Assembly (NCBI GenBank): GCA_037384885.1
Contig: JARRNO010000142.1
Span: 1-16,773, forward strand
Source: JARRNO01 sp037384885
GTDB taxonomy: Bacteria; Acidobacteriota; UBA4820; DSQY01
Length of the DNA: 16,773 bases
Reading direction: 5' to 3'
Within the stretch, counting starts at the first letter, position 1. Each line of letters starts with the position of its first letter. The notes under the pieces were generated by a model. It ran no database searches, was not told where the DNA came from, and worked only from the letters and a program-made list of their open reading frames with translations. Below, one piece after another: positions 5,573 to 13,424 of the stretch. The position numbers and the translations under genes are program-made.

Positions 5573-6763
5573 ATGGACGATTCGATCTTCGTGAACAGGC
5601 CTATTGGGCTTTACATCCACGTCCCTTTCTGCACGACGCTGTGCTCTTACTGCGATTTCTACAGGACCGCTTCAGAATCGGGCGTGCCGGAAGGGTTTGA
5701 GATGCTTCTTGCGCGCGAGGCAGACCGCTACCGGGAAGATCCGCCCATCGAACTGGATTCCATCTATCTTGGCGGGGGAACGCCGTCCCTTCTTGAAGAA
5801 GACTCCCTGGAACGGCTCTTCGAAGCTCTGCGGGAAATCTTCCACTGGAATGCCGGGGTGGAGGTGACCCTCGAGGCCAATCCCGAAACGCTGTCTCCGG
5901 AGAGGGTGCGCCGCTGGCGGAGAGCCGGAGTGACCCGCTTGTCGATCGGCGTCCAGTCTCTGAATGACGCGGAACTGGCGGCCCTGGGCCGCAGGGCCAC
6001 GGCTGGGCAGGCCGAAGCGGCCGTGTTTTGCGCCGCCGCGGAAGGTTACGAGAGGCTTTCCGCGGATCTCATGCTGGGAATTCCGGGCCAGACGCTGCAG
6101 TCCTTCCGGGGCTCGCTGCAGCGGATTCTCTCCTGGCCTTTGGATCACCTGTCGGCCTACATGCTGGATCTCCACCGTGGAACGGCCCTCTACCAGGCCG
6201 TCCTTCGTGGAGAAGCGGAACTGCCGGGCGAAGACGCCACGTCGGACATGTACGAGTTCATGTGCGGCGCCGCAGAAACCCATGGGTTCGAGCAATACGA
6301 AGTTTCCAATTTCGCCCGCCCAGGCGGCCGGTCCAGGCATAATCTCCGTTATTGGCGCCGGGAGGACTGCATTGGAATCGGTCCCTCCGCTCACGGACAG
6401 CTCCGCGGGCTGCGCACGGAAAATCCCCGATCAACGCGGGAGTGGAGCGAGAAGCTTTCGAAAGGGCTTGCCCCCCACGAACGCACGATCCGGGTATCGG
6501 ATCGGGAGCGCCTCGAAAACCGCTTGATTTTTGGCATCCGGCTTTCGGACGGTGTGGAATGGGGCCTCGTGGAGACACTTGCCGGAAGGGAGGGGCGGGA
6601 CGCCGAACGGCTCGTAGCGCCGCTGCTCGAGAACGGTTACGCTCTTCTGGAAGAGGGCCGGCTGCGCCTGACCTCCAGGGGCTTCCTGTTGTCGAACGAA
6701 ATCCTGACCTACCTTCTGCCCGCCGCCGGGCTGTCCCCGGGGACGGAGACCTCCACAACTTGA
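5573..6763 (+). CDS. hemW: HemW, radical SAM heme-binding protein (formerly oxygen-independent coproporphyrinogen III oxidase-like)
   Basis: The 396-residue protein carries the radical SAM cluster motif CTTLCSYCDF, with Cys 20, 24 and 27 placed as C-x3-C-x2-C, followed by LGGGTPS (66-72), LEANPETL, RLSIGVQSLND and LMLGIPGQT. The HNLRYW motif at about 256-261 is the HNxxYW heme-binding signature that marks HemW rather than HemN, together with the C-terminal HemW winged-helix domain (ENRLIFGIRL onward). Known HemW proteins bind heme and are thought to deliver it to target proteins; they lack CPO activity. The length is normal (about 380-400). ATG 5573 is preceded by AAGGA at 7 bases. It follows the kinase gene closely and probably shares its transcript. 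Its stop codon overlaps the -35 box of the asnS promoter. Confidence 0.93.
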   Translation: MDDSIFVNRPIGLYIHVPFCTTLCSYCDFYRTASESGVPEGFEMLLAREADRYREDPPIELDSIYLGGGTPSLLEEDSLERLFEALREIFHWNAGVEVTLEANPETLSPERVRRWRRAGVTRLSIGVQSLNDAELAALGRRATAGQAEAAVFCAAAEGYERLSADLMLGIPGQTLQSFRGSLQRILSWPLDHLSAYMLDLHRGTALYQAVLRGEAELPGEDATSDMYEFMCGAAETHGFEQYEVSNFARPGGRSRHNLRYWRREDCIGIGPSAHGQLRGLRTENPRSTREWSEKLSKGLAPHERTIRVSDRERLENRLIFGIRLSDGVEWGLVETLAGREGRDAERLVAPLLENGYALLEEGRLRLTSRGFLLSNEILTYLLPAAGLSPGTETSTT

Positions 6764-6788
6764 GAGTCGGACGCCGGTTCCCTATAAT
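6760..6788 (+). promoter_or_regulatory. Sigma70-type promoter of asnS, overlapping the hemW stop codon
   Basis: TTGAGA (6760-6765, 5 of 6) and TATAAT (6783-6788, perfect) are separated by exactly 17 bases. The -35 box contains the TGA that ends hemW. The predicted leader to the GTG at 6872 is about 75 bases and GC-rich, with a GGCGCC-rich stretch that could fold. Confidence 0.82.
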
Positions 6789-6871
6789 AAACGGATTGCC
6801 GCAGTGAGGCGCTCCACCGGGGCGCCGCAACGGGCGGCCGGCGCCGTATGCATTCCAGACAGGGAGCTGAT

Positions 6872-8164
6872 GTGAGCCCAATAAGCATCGATATGTTGAA
6901 GGATCATGTGGACCAGGACGTCGCTCTCGACGGCTGGGTCTACAACAAGCGTTCATCCGGCAAGGTCCGGTTCCTGATTATTCGGGACGGTTCCGGCTAT
7001 CTCCAATGCGTGGCCTTCGTCAAGGATGTGAGCGAAGAAGTGTTCGACCTGGCCGGCAGGGTGCCACTCGAGTCATCCGTCCGGGTCGAGGGCCGCGTCA
7101 GGAAGGATGATCGCGCCCCCGGAGGCGTGGAGCTTTCACTCAGCCGCGTGACGGTCTATCACGAAGCCGCCGAGTATCCCATCGGCAAGAAAGAGCATGG
7201 AACGGGCTTCCTGATGGAGAACCGCCACTTGTGGCTTCGCTCCTCGCGTCAGGTGGCCGTCCTCCGGATTCGCTCCGAAATCGCCCAGGCGTTCAGAGAC
7301 TACTATTACCAGAACGGCTTCACCCTCATCGACAGTCCCATTCTCACCCCGGCCGCCTGCGAGGGCACCACCACGCTCTTTGAGACGGACTACTTCGGCG
7401 AGAAAGCCTTCCTGAGCCAATCCGGCCAGCTTTACCTGGAGCCCGCCTGCATGGCTTTGGGCAAGGTCTACTGCTTCGGACCGACCTTCAGGGCGGAGAA
7501 GAGCAAGACGCGCCGGCATCTGATGGAATTTTGGATGCTGGAGCCGGAAGTGGCCTTCGCGGAACTGGACGACATCATGGAACTCTCAGAGGACTTTCTC
7601 GTCTATGTGGTATCCAGGGTGCTGGAGCGCCGCCGAGAAGAACTCAAGGTTCTGGAAAGGGATACGGCGAAGCTGGAGCAGATCCGGAAACCCTTCCCGC
7701 GGGTCGCTTATAAAGATGCCGTGAACCAGTTGATAGGGCTCGGGAGCGACATCCAGTACGGCGACGATTTCGGCGGCGACGACGAGACGCTGCTGACGCA
7801 GCAGTACGACCGGCCCATTATGGTTCACCGCTACCCGGCGGACGTCAAAGCCTTTTACATGGAACCCGATCCCGAAGATCCCTCGCTGGCTCTCTGCGTG
7901 GACGTGCTGGCTCCCGAAGGCTACGGCGAGATTATCGGCGGCAGCCAGCGCATCCACGACCACGATCTCCTGCTTTCAAGGATCAAGCAGCACGACCTGC
8001 CGGTAGAAGCGTTCCAGTGGTATCTGGACATCCGGAAATACGGAACGGTCAAGCATTCGGGTTTCGGAATCGGCCTGGAGCGAACCGTGGCCTGGATTTG
8101 CGGACTGCCCCACCTCAGGGAGACGATCCCCTATCCCAGGATGCTTTACAAGCTGTATCCCTAG
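6872..8164 (+). CDS. asnS: Asparaginyl-tRNA synthetase
   Basis: The 430-residue class IIb synthetase has an N-terminal OB-fold anticodon-binding domain (about 1-95, with VALDGWVYNKRSSGKVRFLI). In the catalytic domain, motif 2 FRAEKSKTRRHLMEFWMLEP lies at about 206-225, IIGGSQRIHDHDLL follows, and motif 3 GFGIGLERTVAWICGL is at about 397. The length and many blocks (PIGKKEHG, LSQSGQLY, AFYMEPDPEDP, LAPEGYGEIIGGSQRI) match the compact Thermus-type AsnRS, rather than the longer E. coli form of 466. It attaches asparagine to tRNA-Asn in the cytoplasm, so the cell does not rely only on the Asp-tRNA-Asn amidation route. The start is GTG 6872 because AGGGAG sits 5 bases upstream; an in-frame ATG at 6848 lacks a site. 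It has its own promoter and is convergent with alr. Confidence 0.94.
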   Translation: MSPISIDMLKDHVDQDVALDGWVYNKRSSGKVRFLIIRDGSGYLQCVAFVKDVSEEVFDLAGRVPLESSVRVEGRVRKDDRAPGGVELSLSRVTVYHEAAEYPIGKKEHGTGFLMENRHLWLRSSRQVAVLRIRSEIAQAFRDYYYQNGFTLIDSPILTPAACEGTTTLFETDYFGEKAFLSQSGQLYLEPACMALGKVYCFGPTFRAEKSKTRRHLMEFWMLEPEVAFAELDDIMELSEDFLVYVVSRVLERRREELKVLERDTAKLEQIRKPFPRVAYKDAVNQLIGLGSDIQYGDDFGGDDETLLTQQYDRPIMVHRYPADVKAFYMEPDPEDPSLALCVDVLAPEGYGEIIGGSQRIHDHDLLLSRIKQHDLPVEAFQWYLDIRKYGTVKHSGFGIGLERTVAWICGLPHLRETIPYPRMLYKLYP

Positions 8165-8189
8165 AAGTTGGGAGGGGCCGGCTCCAGGA

Positions 8190-8206
8190 GTTCATCCGGG
8201 ATGAAC
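8190..8206. repeat. Inverted repeat between the convergent genes asnS and alr
   Basis: GTTCATC-CGG-GATGAAC is a perfect 7-bp inverted repeat with a 3-base loop in the 46-base gap between the two stop codons. It has no T-run in either direction. Its place between convergent genes suggests a shared 3' end structure, but it is not a canonical intrinsic terminator. Confidence 0.45.
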
Positions 8207-8210
8207 CGCA

Positions 8211-9359
8211 TCAGGCTGCGTCGCCGTTCATGAACTCGGCCGAAACAAGCGGCCAATCCATGTAGTTTTTGCCCTTGTATCGGGGGATGGTGCCGGACCA
8301 AGAGGCCCAGTCCGCCGGCGTGATCGCTTCTTCTCCCTCCCCGCCCCATAGGGTGACCGTCTCCCATTCCTCGGCCTCCGGAACCGGATCCAGGTCTACG
8401 GCCGTCAGATCCATGCTGACGCGGCCCAGGATGGGGCAGCGTTTGCCCTGGATCAGAACGTGCCCCTTCTGGCCGCCCAGGCTCCGCCTGAGGCCGTCGG
8501 CGTAACCGACCGGCAGGATGCCGATGCGCTTGCGCTCCTTCGTGACGTAAGTGGCGCTGTAGCCCACGGCGCTTCCCGGAGGTAAATCCTTCACCTGCGC
8601 CAGAACCGTCTGGAACCGCAGCGCGGGCTGGAGGCCGATGGCGGGGAGCTCCCCGGAGGGAAGGATGCCGTAAAGAGCAAGGCCGGGCCGGATCAAATTA
8701 AACCGTGCGCCGGGCAGGGCAAGCGATGCCGCCGAGTTGGCCATATGGGTCCACGACGGATCCAGGCCGCCTTTCCTTAATGTTTCCAGGATATGGTTGA
8801 AAGCGTCGATCTGGCCGGCGTTCTGCCGGGCTTGCGGCTCATCCGCACTGGCCAGCATGGAAAAGATTCCGTCCACCTTCACGTGCGGGCTGCGCCGAAG
8901 GGCCGCGAGCAGGTCCGGGAGCGCCTCTTCCCGAAAGCCCAACCGTCCCATGCCCGAGTCCACCTTCAGGTGAACCTGGGCCGAAACGCCCCGGTCCGCG
9001 GCCGCCGCCTCCAGGGCCTCCAGGAAGGCCATGCTGTACAAGGCCGGAGTGATGCCGTGTTTCAAGATCAGGGGGCACTCCTCCGGATTGGAGGGGCCCA
9101 GCACGAGAACCGGCGCTTCAATTCCCTGGCTTCGCAGCTGAACCGCTTCCGTGACCAGGGCGACCCCGAACCAGTCGGCGCCCGCCGTTTCCAGCGCTTT
9201 GGCCACGGGAACCGCGCCCAATCCATAAGCGTTGGCTTTAATAACGGCCATCAACAAAGCGCCGGCGGCATGGTCTTTCAAGCGGCGGGCGTTGTGGCGG
9301 ACTGCGTCCAGATCGATGGTAAGGAGCGTGGGCCGGACGGGGAGCGCGAGATCAAGCAT
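8211..9359 (-). CDS. alr: Alanine racemase
   Basis: This 382-residue fold-type III PLP enzyme interconverts L- and D-alanine for peptidoglycan. AVIKANAYGLG carries the PLP-binding Lys at 41, HMANSAAS (about 205-212) and RPGLALYGI (about 224-232) hold the PLP phosphate/Arg contacts, and VGYSATY carries the second catalytic base Tyr 267. The C-terminal beta domain contains CPILGRVSMDLTAVDL. One oddity: the conserved G-[IL]-[FM]-[ST]-H-[FLM]-A-x-A-D-E motif reads GIFSMLASADE, so Met 168 replaces a normally conserved His. ATG 9359 is chosen because AGGGTGAG lies just upstream and the protein then starts MLDLALPVRPTLLTID. It overlaps the dnaB stop by 8 bases and is probably translated from the dnaB message. 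The length is normal. Confidence 0.93.
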   Translation of the reverse strand: MLDLALPVRPTLLTIDLDAVRHNARRLKDHAAGALLMAVIKANAYGLGAVPVAKALETAGADWFGVALVTEAVQLRSQGIEAPVLVLGPSNPEECPLILKHGITPALYSMAFLEALEAAAADRGVSAQVHLKVDSGMGRLGFREEALPDLLAALRRSPHVKVDGIFSMLASADEPQARQNAGQIDAFNHILETLRKGGLDPSWTHMANSAASLALPGARFNLIRPGLALYGILPSGELPAIGLQPALRFQTVLAQVKDLPPGSAVGYSATYVTKERKRIGILPVGYADGLRRSLGGQKGHVLIQGKRCPILGRVSMDLTAVDLDPVPEAEEWETVTLWGGEGEEAITPADWASWSGTIPRYKGKNYMDWPLVSAEFMNGDAA

Positions 9360-10761
9360 GATACTCACCCTGGTAGTCGCCTTCATAATTGACGAACTGG
9401 GCCTGCCTCTCGAGAAAGGTTAATCGAATGGGCCCCGTGGGGCCGTTTCGCTGCTTGGCGATGATCAGCTTGGCGCGCGCCCGGGTTTCGGCGTCGTCCT
9501 CGTCCCGGGGGAAAAAGTTCCGGTGAAGAAAGAGGACAAGGTCGGCATCCTGCTCGAGGGATCCGGAATCCCGCAAGTCCGAGAGGATGGGTTCTTTACC
9601 TTCGCCGCGTTTTTCCGGGGCCCGCGAAAGCTGGGAAAGCGCCACCACCGGGACGTTCATGTCCTTGGCAAGGGCCTTCAGCCCCCTGGAAATGGCGGAG
9701 ACTTCCTGGTTGCGGCTCTCGCTCCTGCCTACTGGACGGATCAGCTGAAGATAGTCGATCAGGACCAGATCCACTGGCTGCTGAACTGAAAGCCTCCGGA
9801 GCTTGGCACCGACCTCGAGAAGGTTGATCCAAGGGCTGTCGTCGATAAAGATGGGGAGTTGGGCCAGGCGCTCGATGATCATCCCCACCTCGGTCTGCCT
9901 GTTTTTGGGGACCCGGCCCGTTCTCAACATCTGGAGATCCACGCGGCTTTCCATGCTGAGAAGTCTGAAAAACAGCTGTTCAGCGCTCATTTCCAAGCTG
10001 AAGAGAGCCACGGTATGGCCCTGCTTGGCGGCGTTCAACGCCAGGCTCAGCGTGAAGGCGGTTTTGCCCACCGAGGGCCGCGCCGCAATGATAATGAAGT
10101 CGCTGCGCTGGAAGCCGGACGTCATTTCATCCAGGGCGGTGAATTTAGTCGGGATCCCGGTGACGTGTTCTCCCCGCTGCATCAGGCGGTCCAGTGTCTC
10201 CATCGCCGTGGGGGCCAAGTCGCCGAGCCCGCGGAGGCTCGTTTTGAGGGCTTCGTCCCCGATTTCCAGGATGGCCCTCTCCGCCTGCGCCAGCTGGATC
10301 TGCGGAGATTCGGAAGAGGTGTAGGCGCCGGTGATGATGGCGCTGGATCGTTGAATGAGGTTCCGGAGAACGGCCCGGTCCCGGATGATCTGGGCGTAGT
10401 GTTCCACCGAGTCGAGCAGCGGGATACCCGCCACGAGCTCGGCCACCCTTTCATGTCCGCCCACCGCTTCAATTTCGCCGCGTTGCGCCAGGTAGTCAGT
10501 CAGCGATATGAGGTCGGCCGGCCGGTTGTCGGAGCGAAGCTCCGCCACAGCCCGGTAGAGTTTCTGGTGGGCCGGCAGAAAGAAGTGTTCGGGCTTCAGA
10601 GATTCGTAAATCGATTCGAAAAGATCGTTGTTCAGGAGAACCGCCCCGAGCAACGTCCGCTCGGCCTCCAGGTTTGCGGGCAGGCCTTGCCGGTTGAGAA
10701 CGTCCTCGATATTTCGCGGGGGCGTCGCCGGTTGTGCTGATTGGGCGGTCTGTTGGGCCAA
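9352..10761 (-). CDS. dnaB: Replicative DNA helicase DnaB
   Basis: This 469-residue hexameric 5'-3' helicase unwinds DNA at the replication fork. The N-terminal DnaB domain begins at about residue 20 (LPANLEAERTLLGAVLLNND). The RecA-like C-terminal domain has Walker A AARPSVGKTAF (about 226-236), H1a-type FSLEMS (254-259), Walker B LVLIDYLQLI (332-341), VVALSQLSR and the SDLRDSGSLEQDADLVLFLHR block. No intein is present. The start is read as TTG 10761, because GGGAG stands 6 bases upstream and the protein begins (M)AQQTAQSAQPATPP; upstream in-frame codons to 10848 have no similarity to the family. A normal length supports this. It is divergent from pilM and is followed by alr with an 8-base overlap, so the two form an operon. 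Confidence 0.93.
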   Translation of the reverse strand: MAQQTAQSAQPATPPRNIEDVLNRQGLPANLEAERTLLGAVLLNNDLFESIYESLKPEHFFLPAHQKLYRAVAELRSDNRPADLISLTDYLAQRGEIEAVGGHERVAELVAGIPLLDSVEHYAQIIRDRAVLRNLIQRSSAIITGAYTSSESPQIQLAQAERAILEIGDEALKTSLRGLGDLAPTAMETLDRLMQRGEHVTGIPTKFTALDEMTSGFQRSDFIIIAARPSVGKTAFTLSLALNAAKQGHTVALFSLEMSAEQLFFRLLSMESRVDLQMLRTGRVPKNRQTEVGMIIERLAQLPIFIDDSPWINLLEVGAKLRRLSVQQPVDLVLIDYLQLIRPVGRSESRNQEVSAISRGLKALAKDMNVPVVALSQLSRAPEKRGEGKEPILSDLRDSGSLEQDADLVLFLHRNFFPRDEDDAETRARAKLIIAKQRNGPTGPIRLTFLERQAQFVNYEGDYQGEYHA

Positions 10762-10810
10762 TACGGTCTCCCGTTTCGACAGGCGGCGAGATTGCCGAAA
10801 ATCATTCCTT

Positions 10811-10839
10811 AAACTACCATCACTCCGCCGGGCTGGCAA
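10811..10839 (-). promoter_or_regulatory. Weak candidate promoter for dnaB
   Basis: On the minus strand TTGCCA (10839-10834) and TAGTTT (10816-10811) are spaced by 17 bases, about 50 bases before the TTG start. The -35 is 5 of 6 but the -10 is only 3 of 6, so this is a guess at the most likely site. Confidence 0.28.
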
Positions 10840-11118
10840 GGGCCCCATTTTGCCCCGGCCGCATCTCCTTCAAAGGCAGGGCAATACGAGACCGGGCGCC
10901 TTGAAACCCCCTGTGGACGGGGCATGCGATGCTTCTTGAGTGTTCTGGATTGTTTTTTATGCCCGTAACGACAGCACGCTCTTCCCAGGTAAAATGACGA
11001 GCGTGAAATTGGAAGGAAAACCCTGTGAAAAGGCGGGCCCACACACGTTTTAGTGAAAATTATACGTCCCTCTGAATTGCCCGTGGGGGCATGGATCATC
11101 GCCCCTCGGAGGGTGGTC

Positions 11119-11147
11119 TTGACTTTTGAAAAACGCTAAGATATGTT
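11119..11147 (+). promoter_or_regulatory. Promoter of the pilMNOPQ operon
   Basis: TTGACT (11119-11124, 5 of 6) and TATGTT (11142-11147, 4 of 6) are separated by 17 bases in an AT-rich stretch, about 58 bases upstream of the GTG of pilM. No sigma54-type GG-N10-GC pair was found upstream of pilM. Confidence 0.6.
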
Positions 11148-11204
11148 TAAACGTGTATAAGCTCTCTTGCGGTTGAGGTCGCGATTTATTAAGGGGAGTC
11201 CACG

Positions 11205-12170
11205 GTGTTCTTTGGAAAAAGTAAGAACCTGTTGGGTCTGGACATCGGCTCTTCAGCCATCAAGCTTGTCGAGCTGAAAGACTTGGGCCGAGGCAAGGGT
11301 TACCGGCTGGAAAACTAGAACGGCATCAAGAATACCGGCGCGGCCACGTCGGTGGACGGCAATTCGGTCATTACAAAGCGCATCAGCATGACGGCGATGA
11401 GCGACGCCGAATTGAACGAAGCCATCCAGTGGGAGGCTGGCCAGTATATCCCGTTTGACGTGGAGGAGGTGAAGATCGACCACCAGGTTCTGGAAACGGA
11501 TCCCGCCACGGGAAACCTGAACGTCCTCCTCGTGGCCGCGAAGCGGGACCTGATCGCCGAATATTCATCCATCCTGACGCAGGCGGGCCTCAATCCCTCG
11601 GCTATCGACATCGATTCGTTCTGCATCCAGAATGCGTATGAATTGAACTACCCCATCAACGCGAACGAAGTCACAGCCTTGGTCAATATCGGCGCATCCA
11701 CGACGAACATCGCGGTTGTGAAGGGCTCGACTCCGCTTTTCTGGCGGGACATACAGGCGGGCGGCAACAATTATACGGACACTCTTCAAAGGGAGATGAG
11801 CTTGACCTTTGAACAGGCGGAGGCTGTCAAAAAGGGCGAGCCGCTTGAAGGTGTCCGTCAGGAACAGGTCGTTCCCGTTCTGAATGCCGTGACAGAGGAG
11901 TTTTCCGGTGAATTAAAGAAGACCCTCGACTTTTTCAGGGTGACCACGAACGAAACGGCTATACACAGGATCATCCTGTCGGGAGGCGGCACCCGGATTC
12001 CGAATCTGGACCGCTATCTCTCGCAGTTCTTCGGAATCCCGGTGGAGATCATGAATCCTTTTCAGAATATTCTCGTGTCCGAGAAGGATTTCTCGGTGGA
12101 CGCCGTTCACGGCTTGGCTCCCAGGTTCGCAGTGGCCGTTGGGCTGGCGCTTCGCAAGATGGGGGAATAG
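11205..12170 (+). pseudogene. pilM: Type IV pilus assembly protein PilM, interrupted: in-frame TAG and about 35 residues missing
   Basis: PilM is a cytoplasmic actin-like ATPase that binds the PilN N-terminus. Translation from GTG 11205 (AAGGGGAG 6 bases upstream) gives 37 residues, including GLDIGSSAIKLVELK, the first phosphate loop, and then TAG at 11316-11318. The same frame continues without another stop to 12170: SVITKRISM, EAGQYIPFDVEEVKID, VNIGASTTNIAVVKG (second phosphate motif) and IHRIILSGGGTRIPNLDRYL (adenosine motif), ending FAVAVGLALRKMGE. With the TAG skipped the total is about 321 residues against about 350 for the family. The shortage falls exactly at the TAG: the segment equivalent to P. 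aeruginosa PilM ...VEPLPANAVV... up to the VITK strand is absent. A frame-preserving deletion of about 100 bases explains both. A GTG at 11352 could restart a protein lacking the first motif. Confidence 0.85.
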
Positions 12171-12827
12171 ATGATCCGGATCAATCTGCTCGCCGAAGAG
12201 CGGGGTAAGAACGCGCGTGGGGGCGGGTTTGCTCTGCCTGCAGCTGCGAAGCAGCCCACCGAGGGCGCTCCCCCTTATCCGATCTTCATTGCCATCCTGG
12301 TGGCGTTCGTACTTTTAACCGGCGGTTATTACGCCTGGCTCCGTTTCGAGAACTCTCGCTGGCAGACGAAAATTCAGCAGCAGCAGCAGGAGCTAAAGAA
12401 ATACGAAGGCGCGAGGAAGAAAGCGCAGCAGCGAGAGAAGATGAAGGCGGAGCTTCAGGCGAAGCTCGATGAAATTAAAAAGCTTCACGATCAGCAGTCC
12501 ATTCCGGTTCTTCTGATGAACCGGCTCGTGGAGGTGCTGCCCGACGGGGCCTGGTATACGGAGGTATCCGATACCGGTAAAGGGATCAAGGTCGTCGGGA
12601 AGGCGAGAAGCATCAAGACCATTTCAACTTATTACGACAACGTGACCCAGACCGCGGAGTTCGCAAGCCCCCAGATGGGAGACATCAAAGAGGCCGCCGG
12701 GGACGCCAGCAATCTCTACGAGTTTTCGATGACGTTCCAATACCAGCCCAAGAAGCCGGCGCCTGAAAAGCCCCAGGGCAAGACGGTCGGCGCCGGTGCG
12801 GCCGCATCTTCGCGGCGGGCAAAGTAA
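12171..12827 (+). CDS. pilN: Type IV pilus inner-membrane alignment protein PilN
   Basis: The 218-residue protein starts MIRINLLAEERGKNARGG, and the INLLP-like motif (here INLLAEE) is the cytoplasmic segment that docks in PilM. A single membrane helix follows at about 38-56 (FIAILVAFVLLTGGYYAWL), then a coiled coil (about 60-108, rich in Gln, Lys and Glu), then a periplasmic ferredoxin-like domain (VLLMNRLVEVLPDGAWYTEV onward). The last about 25 residues are Pro/Lys/Ala-rich and disordered-looking. PilN pairs with PilO to form the inner-membrane platform. The ATG directly follows the pilM stop (zero gap), and GGGGG in the pilM end serves as its ribosome binding site. The length is typical. 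Confidence 0.92.
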   Translation: MIRINLLAEERGKNARGGGFALPAAAKQPTEGAPPYPIFIAILVAFVLLTGGYYAWLRFENSRWQTKIQQQQQELKKYEGARKKAQQREKMKAELQAKLDEIKKLHDQQSIPVLLMNRLVEVLPDGAWYTEVSDTGKGIKVVGKARSIKTISTYYDNVTQTAEFASPQMGDIKEAAGDASNLYEFSMTFQYQPKKPAPEKPQGKTVGAGAAASSRRAK

Positions 12828-12842
12828 GCCAGGGAGGCGACT

Positions 12843-13424
12843 ATGGAACAGTTCGCCAATATGCCGAGATGGGCCCAGTATCTGGTGACGGTGATCGTGG
12901 GGCTTGTCATCGTAGGCGTCGGCTACTACGCCTTCCTTTCGGGCCAGCAGACGCAGCTGCAGGACAAAATCCGCCAGTCGGAAGACCTCGACACGAAGAT
13001 TCGCCAGGGGAAGGAAGCGCAGAAACGCCTGGATGAGTTGAACCGCCAGATCGACCAGATCCTGCAGCAGCTTGAGATTGTCAAATCCATTATCCCTGTG
13101 GAGCCCGAGACGGGTAAGCTGCTTCGAGTCTTCCAGGGCTTCGCCAGAGACGAGAACCTGCGAATCAGGACCATTTCGCCCGGAAGCATCACGAAGCAGG
13201 ACCTATACTCTCAACAGCCCTACAAGGTCAGCGTACAGGGGGGTTATAACGATCTTGCCATGTTCTTCGACAAGATTGCGCACATGAGACGCATTGTCAA
13301 TATCGGGCACCTGGAAATCAAAGGGGCGCCTCCCAGATCCGGGGCGACCGTGGAAGCGAATTTCCAGGCCATCGTTTATATGCAGAATCCAGAAGCTTTC
13401 CAGGCTTTGGAGAAGAAGTCATGA
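12843..13424 (+). CDS. pilO: Type IV pilus inner-membrane protein PilO
   Basis: This 193-residue bitopic protein has one membrane helix at about 13-31 (YLVTVIVGLVIVGVGYYAF), a coiled coil (about 35-80, QLQDKIRQSEDLDTKIRQ and on) and a ferredoxin-like periplasmic domain. That domain includes VEPETGKLLRVFQGFARDEN, the YKVSVQGGYNDLAMFFDKIAH block that is characteristic of PilO, and RIVNIGHLEIKG. It heterodimerises with PilN and contacts PilP. AGGGAGG lies 7 bases before the ATG, and the gap from pilN is 15 bases. Its TGA overlaps the pilP ATG (ATGA). Confidence 0.93.
   Translation: MEQFANMPRWAQYLVTVIVGLVIVGVGYYAFLSGQQTQLQDKIRQSEDLDTKIRQGKEAQKRLDELNRQIDQILQQLEIVKSIIPVEPETGKLLRVFQGFARDENLRIRTISPGSITKQDLYSQQPYKVSVQGGYNDLAMFFDKIAHMRRIVNIGHLEIKGAPPRSGATVEANFQAIVYMQNPEAFQALEKKS

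Larger units (their letters stand above)
10762..11204. other. Divergent spacer between dnaB and pilM (about 440 bp)
   Basis: No ORF here resembles a protein. The longest (10809-11099, minus) is 96 codons of low plausibility. The stretch is less GC-rich than its flanks from about 10930 to 11160. It holds the pilM promoter, a weak candidate dnaB promoter, a 7-bp inverted repeat CACGCTC/GAGCGTG (10975-10981 and 10999-11005) and a small GCCC/GGGC hairpin near 11080. The length leaves room for regulator sites or a small RNA, but I recognise neither. Confidence 0.6.

Noticed and set aside
9859..10740. Plus-strand ORF of 293 codons opposite dnaB
   Set aside because: It is the antisense shadow of dnaB, has no motif or ribosome binding site, and the minus strand has clear Walker A and B motifs.
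10834..10853. TGGCAAG...TTGC as a sigma54 promoter ahead of pilM
   Set aside because: The GG-to-GC distance is about 5 bases too long for a -24/-12 promoter, and it lies about 350 bases from pilM.
10809..11099. Minus-strand ORF of 96 codons in the dnaB/pilM spacer
   Set aside because: It has no good ribosome binding site, no recognisable fold pattern and atypical composition. Called as spacer instead.
11316..11318. TAG in pilM read as recoded (suppressed amber or a non-canonical amino acid)
   Set aside because: asnS, pilM itself and pilQ all end in TAG at the expected place, so TAG acts as a normal stop here. The family also shows about 35 residues missing at the same point, which a single recoded codon would not explain.
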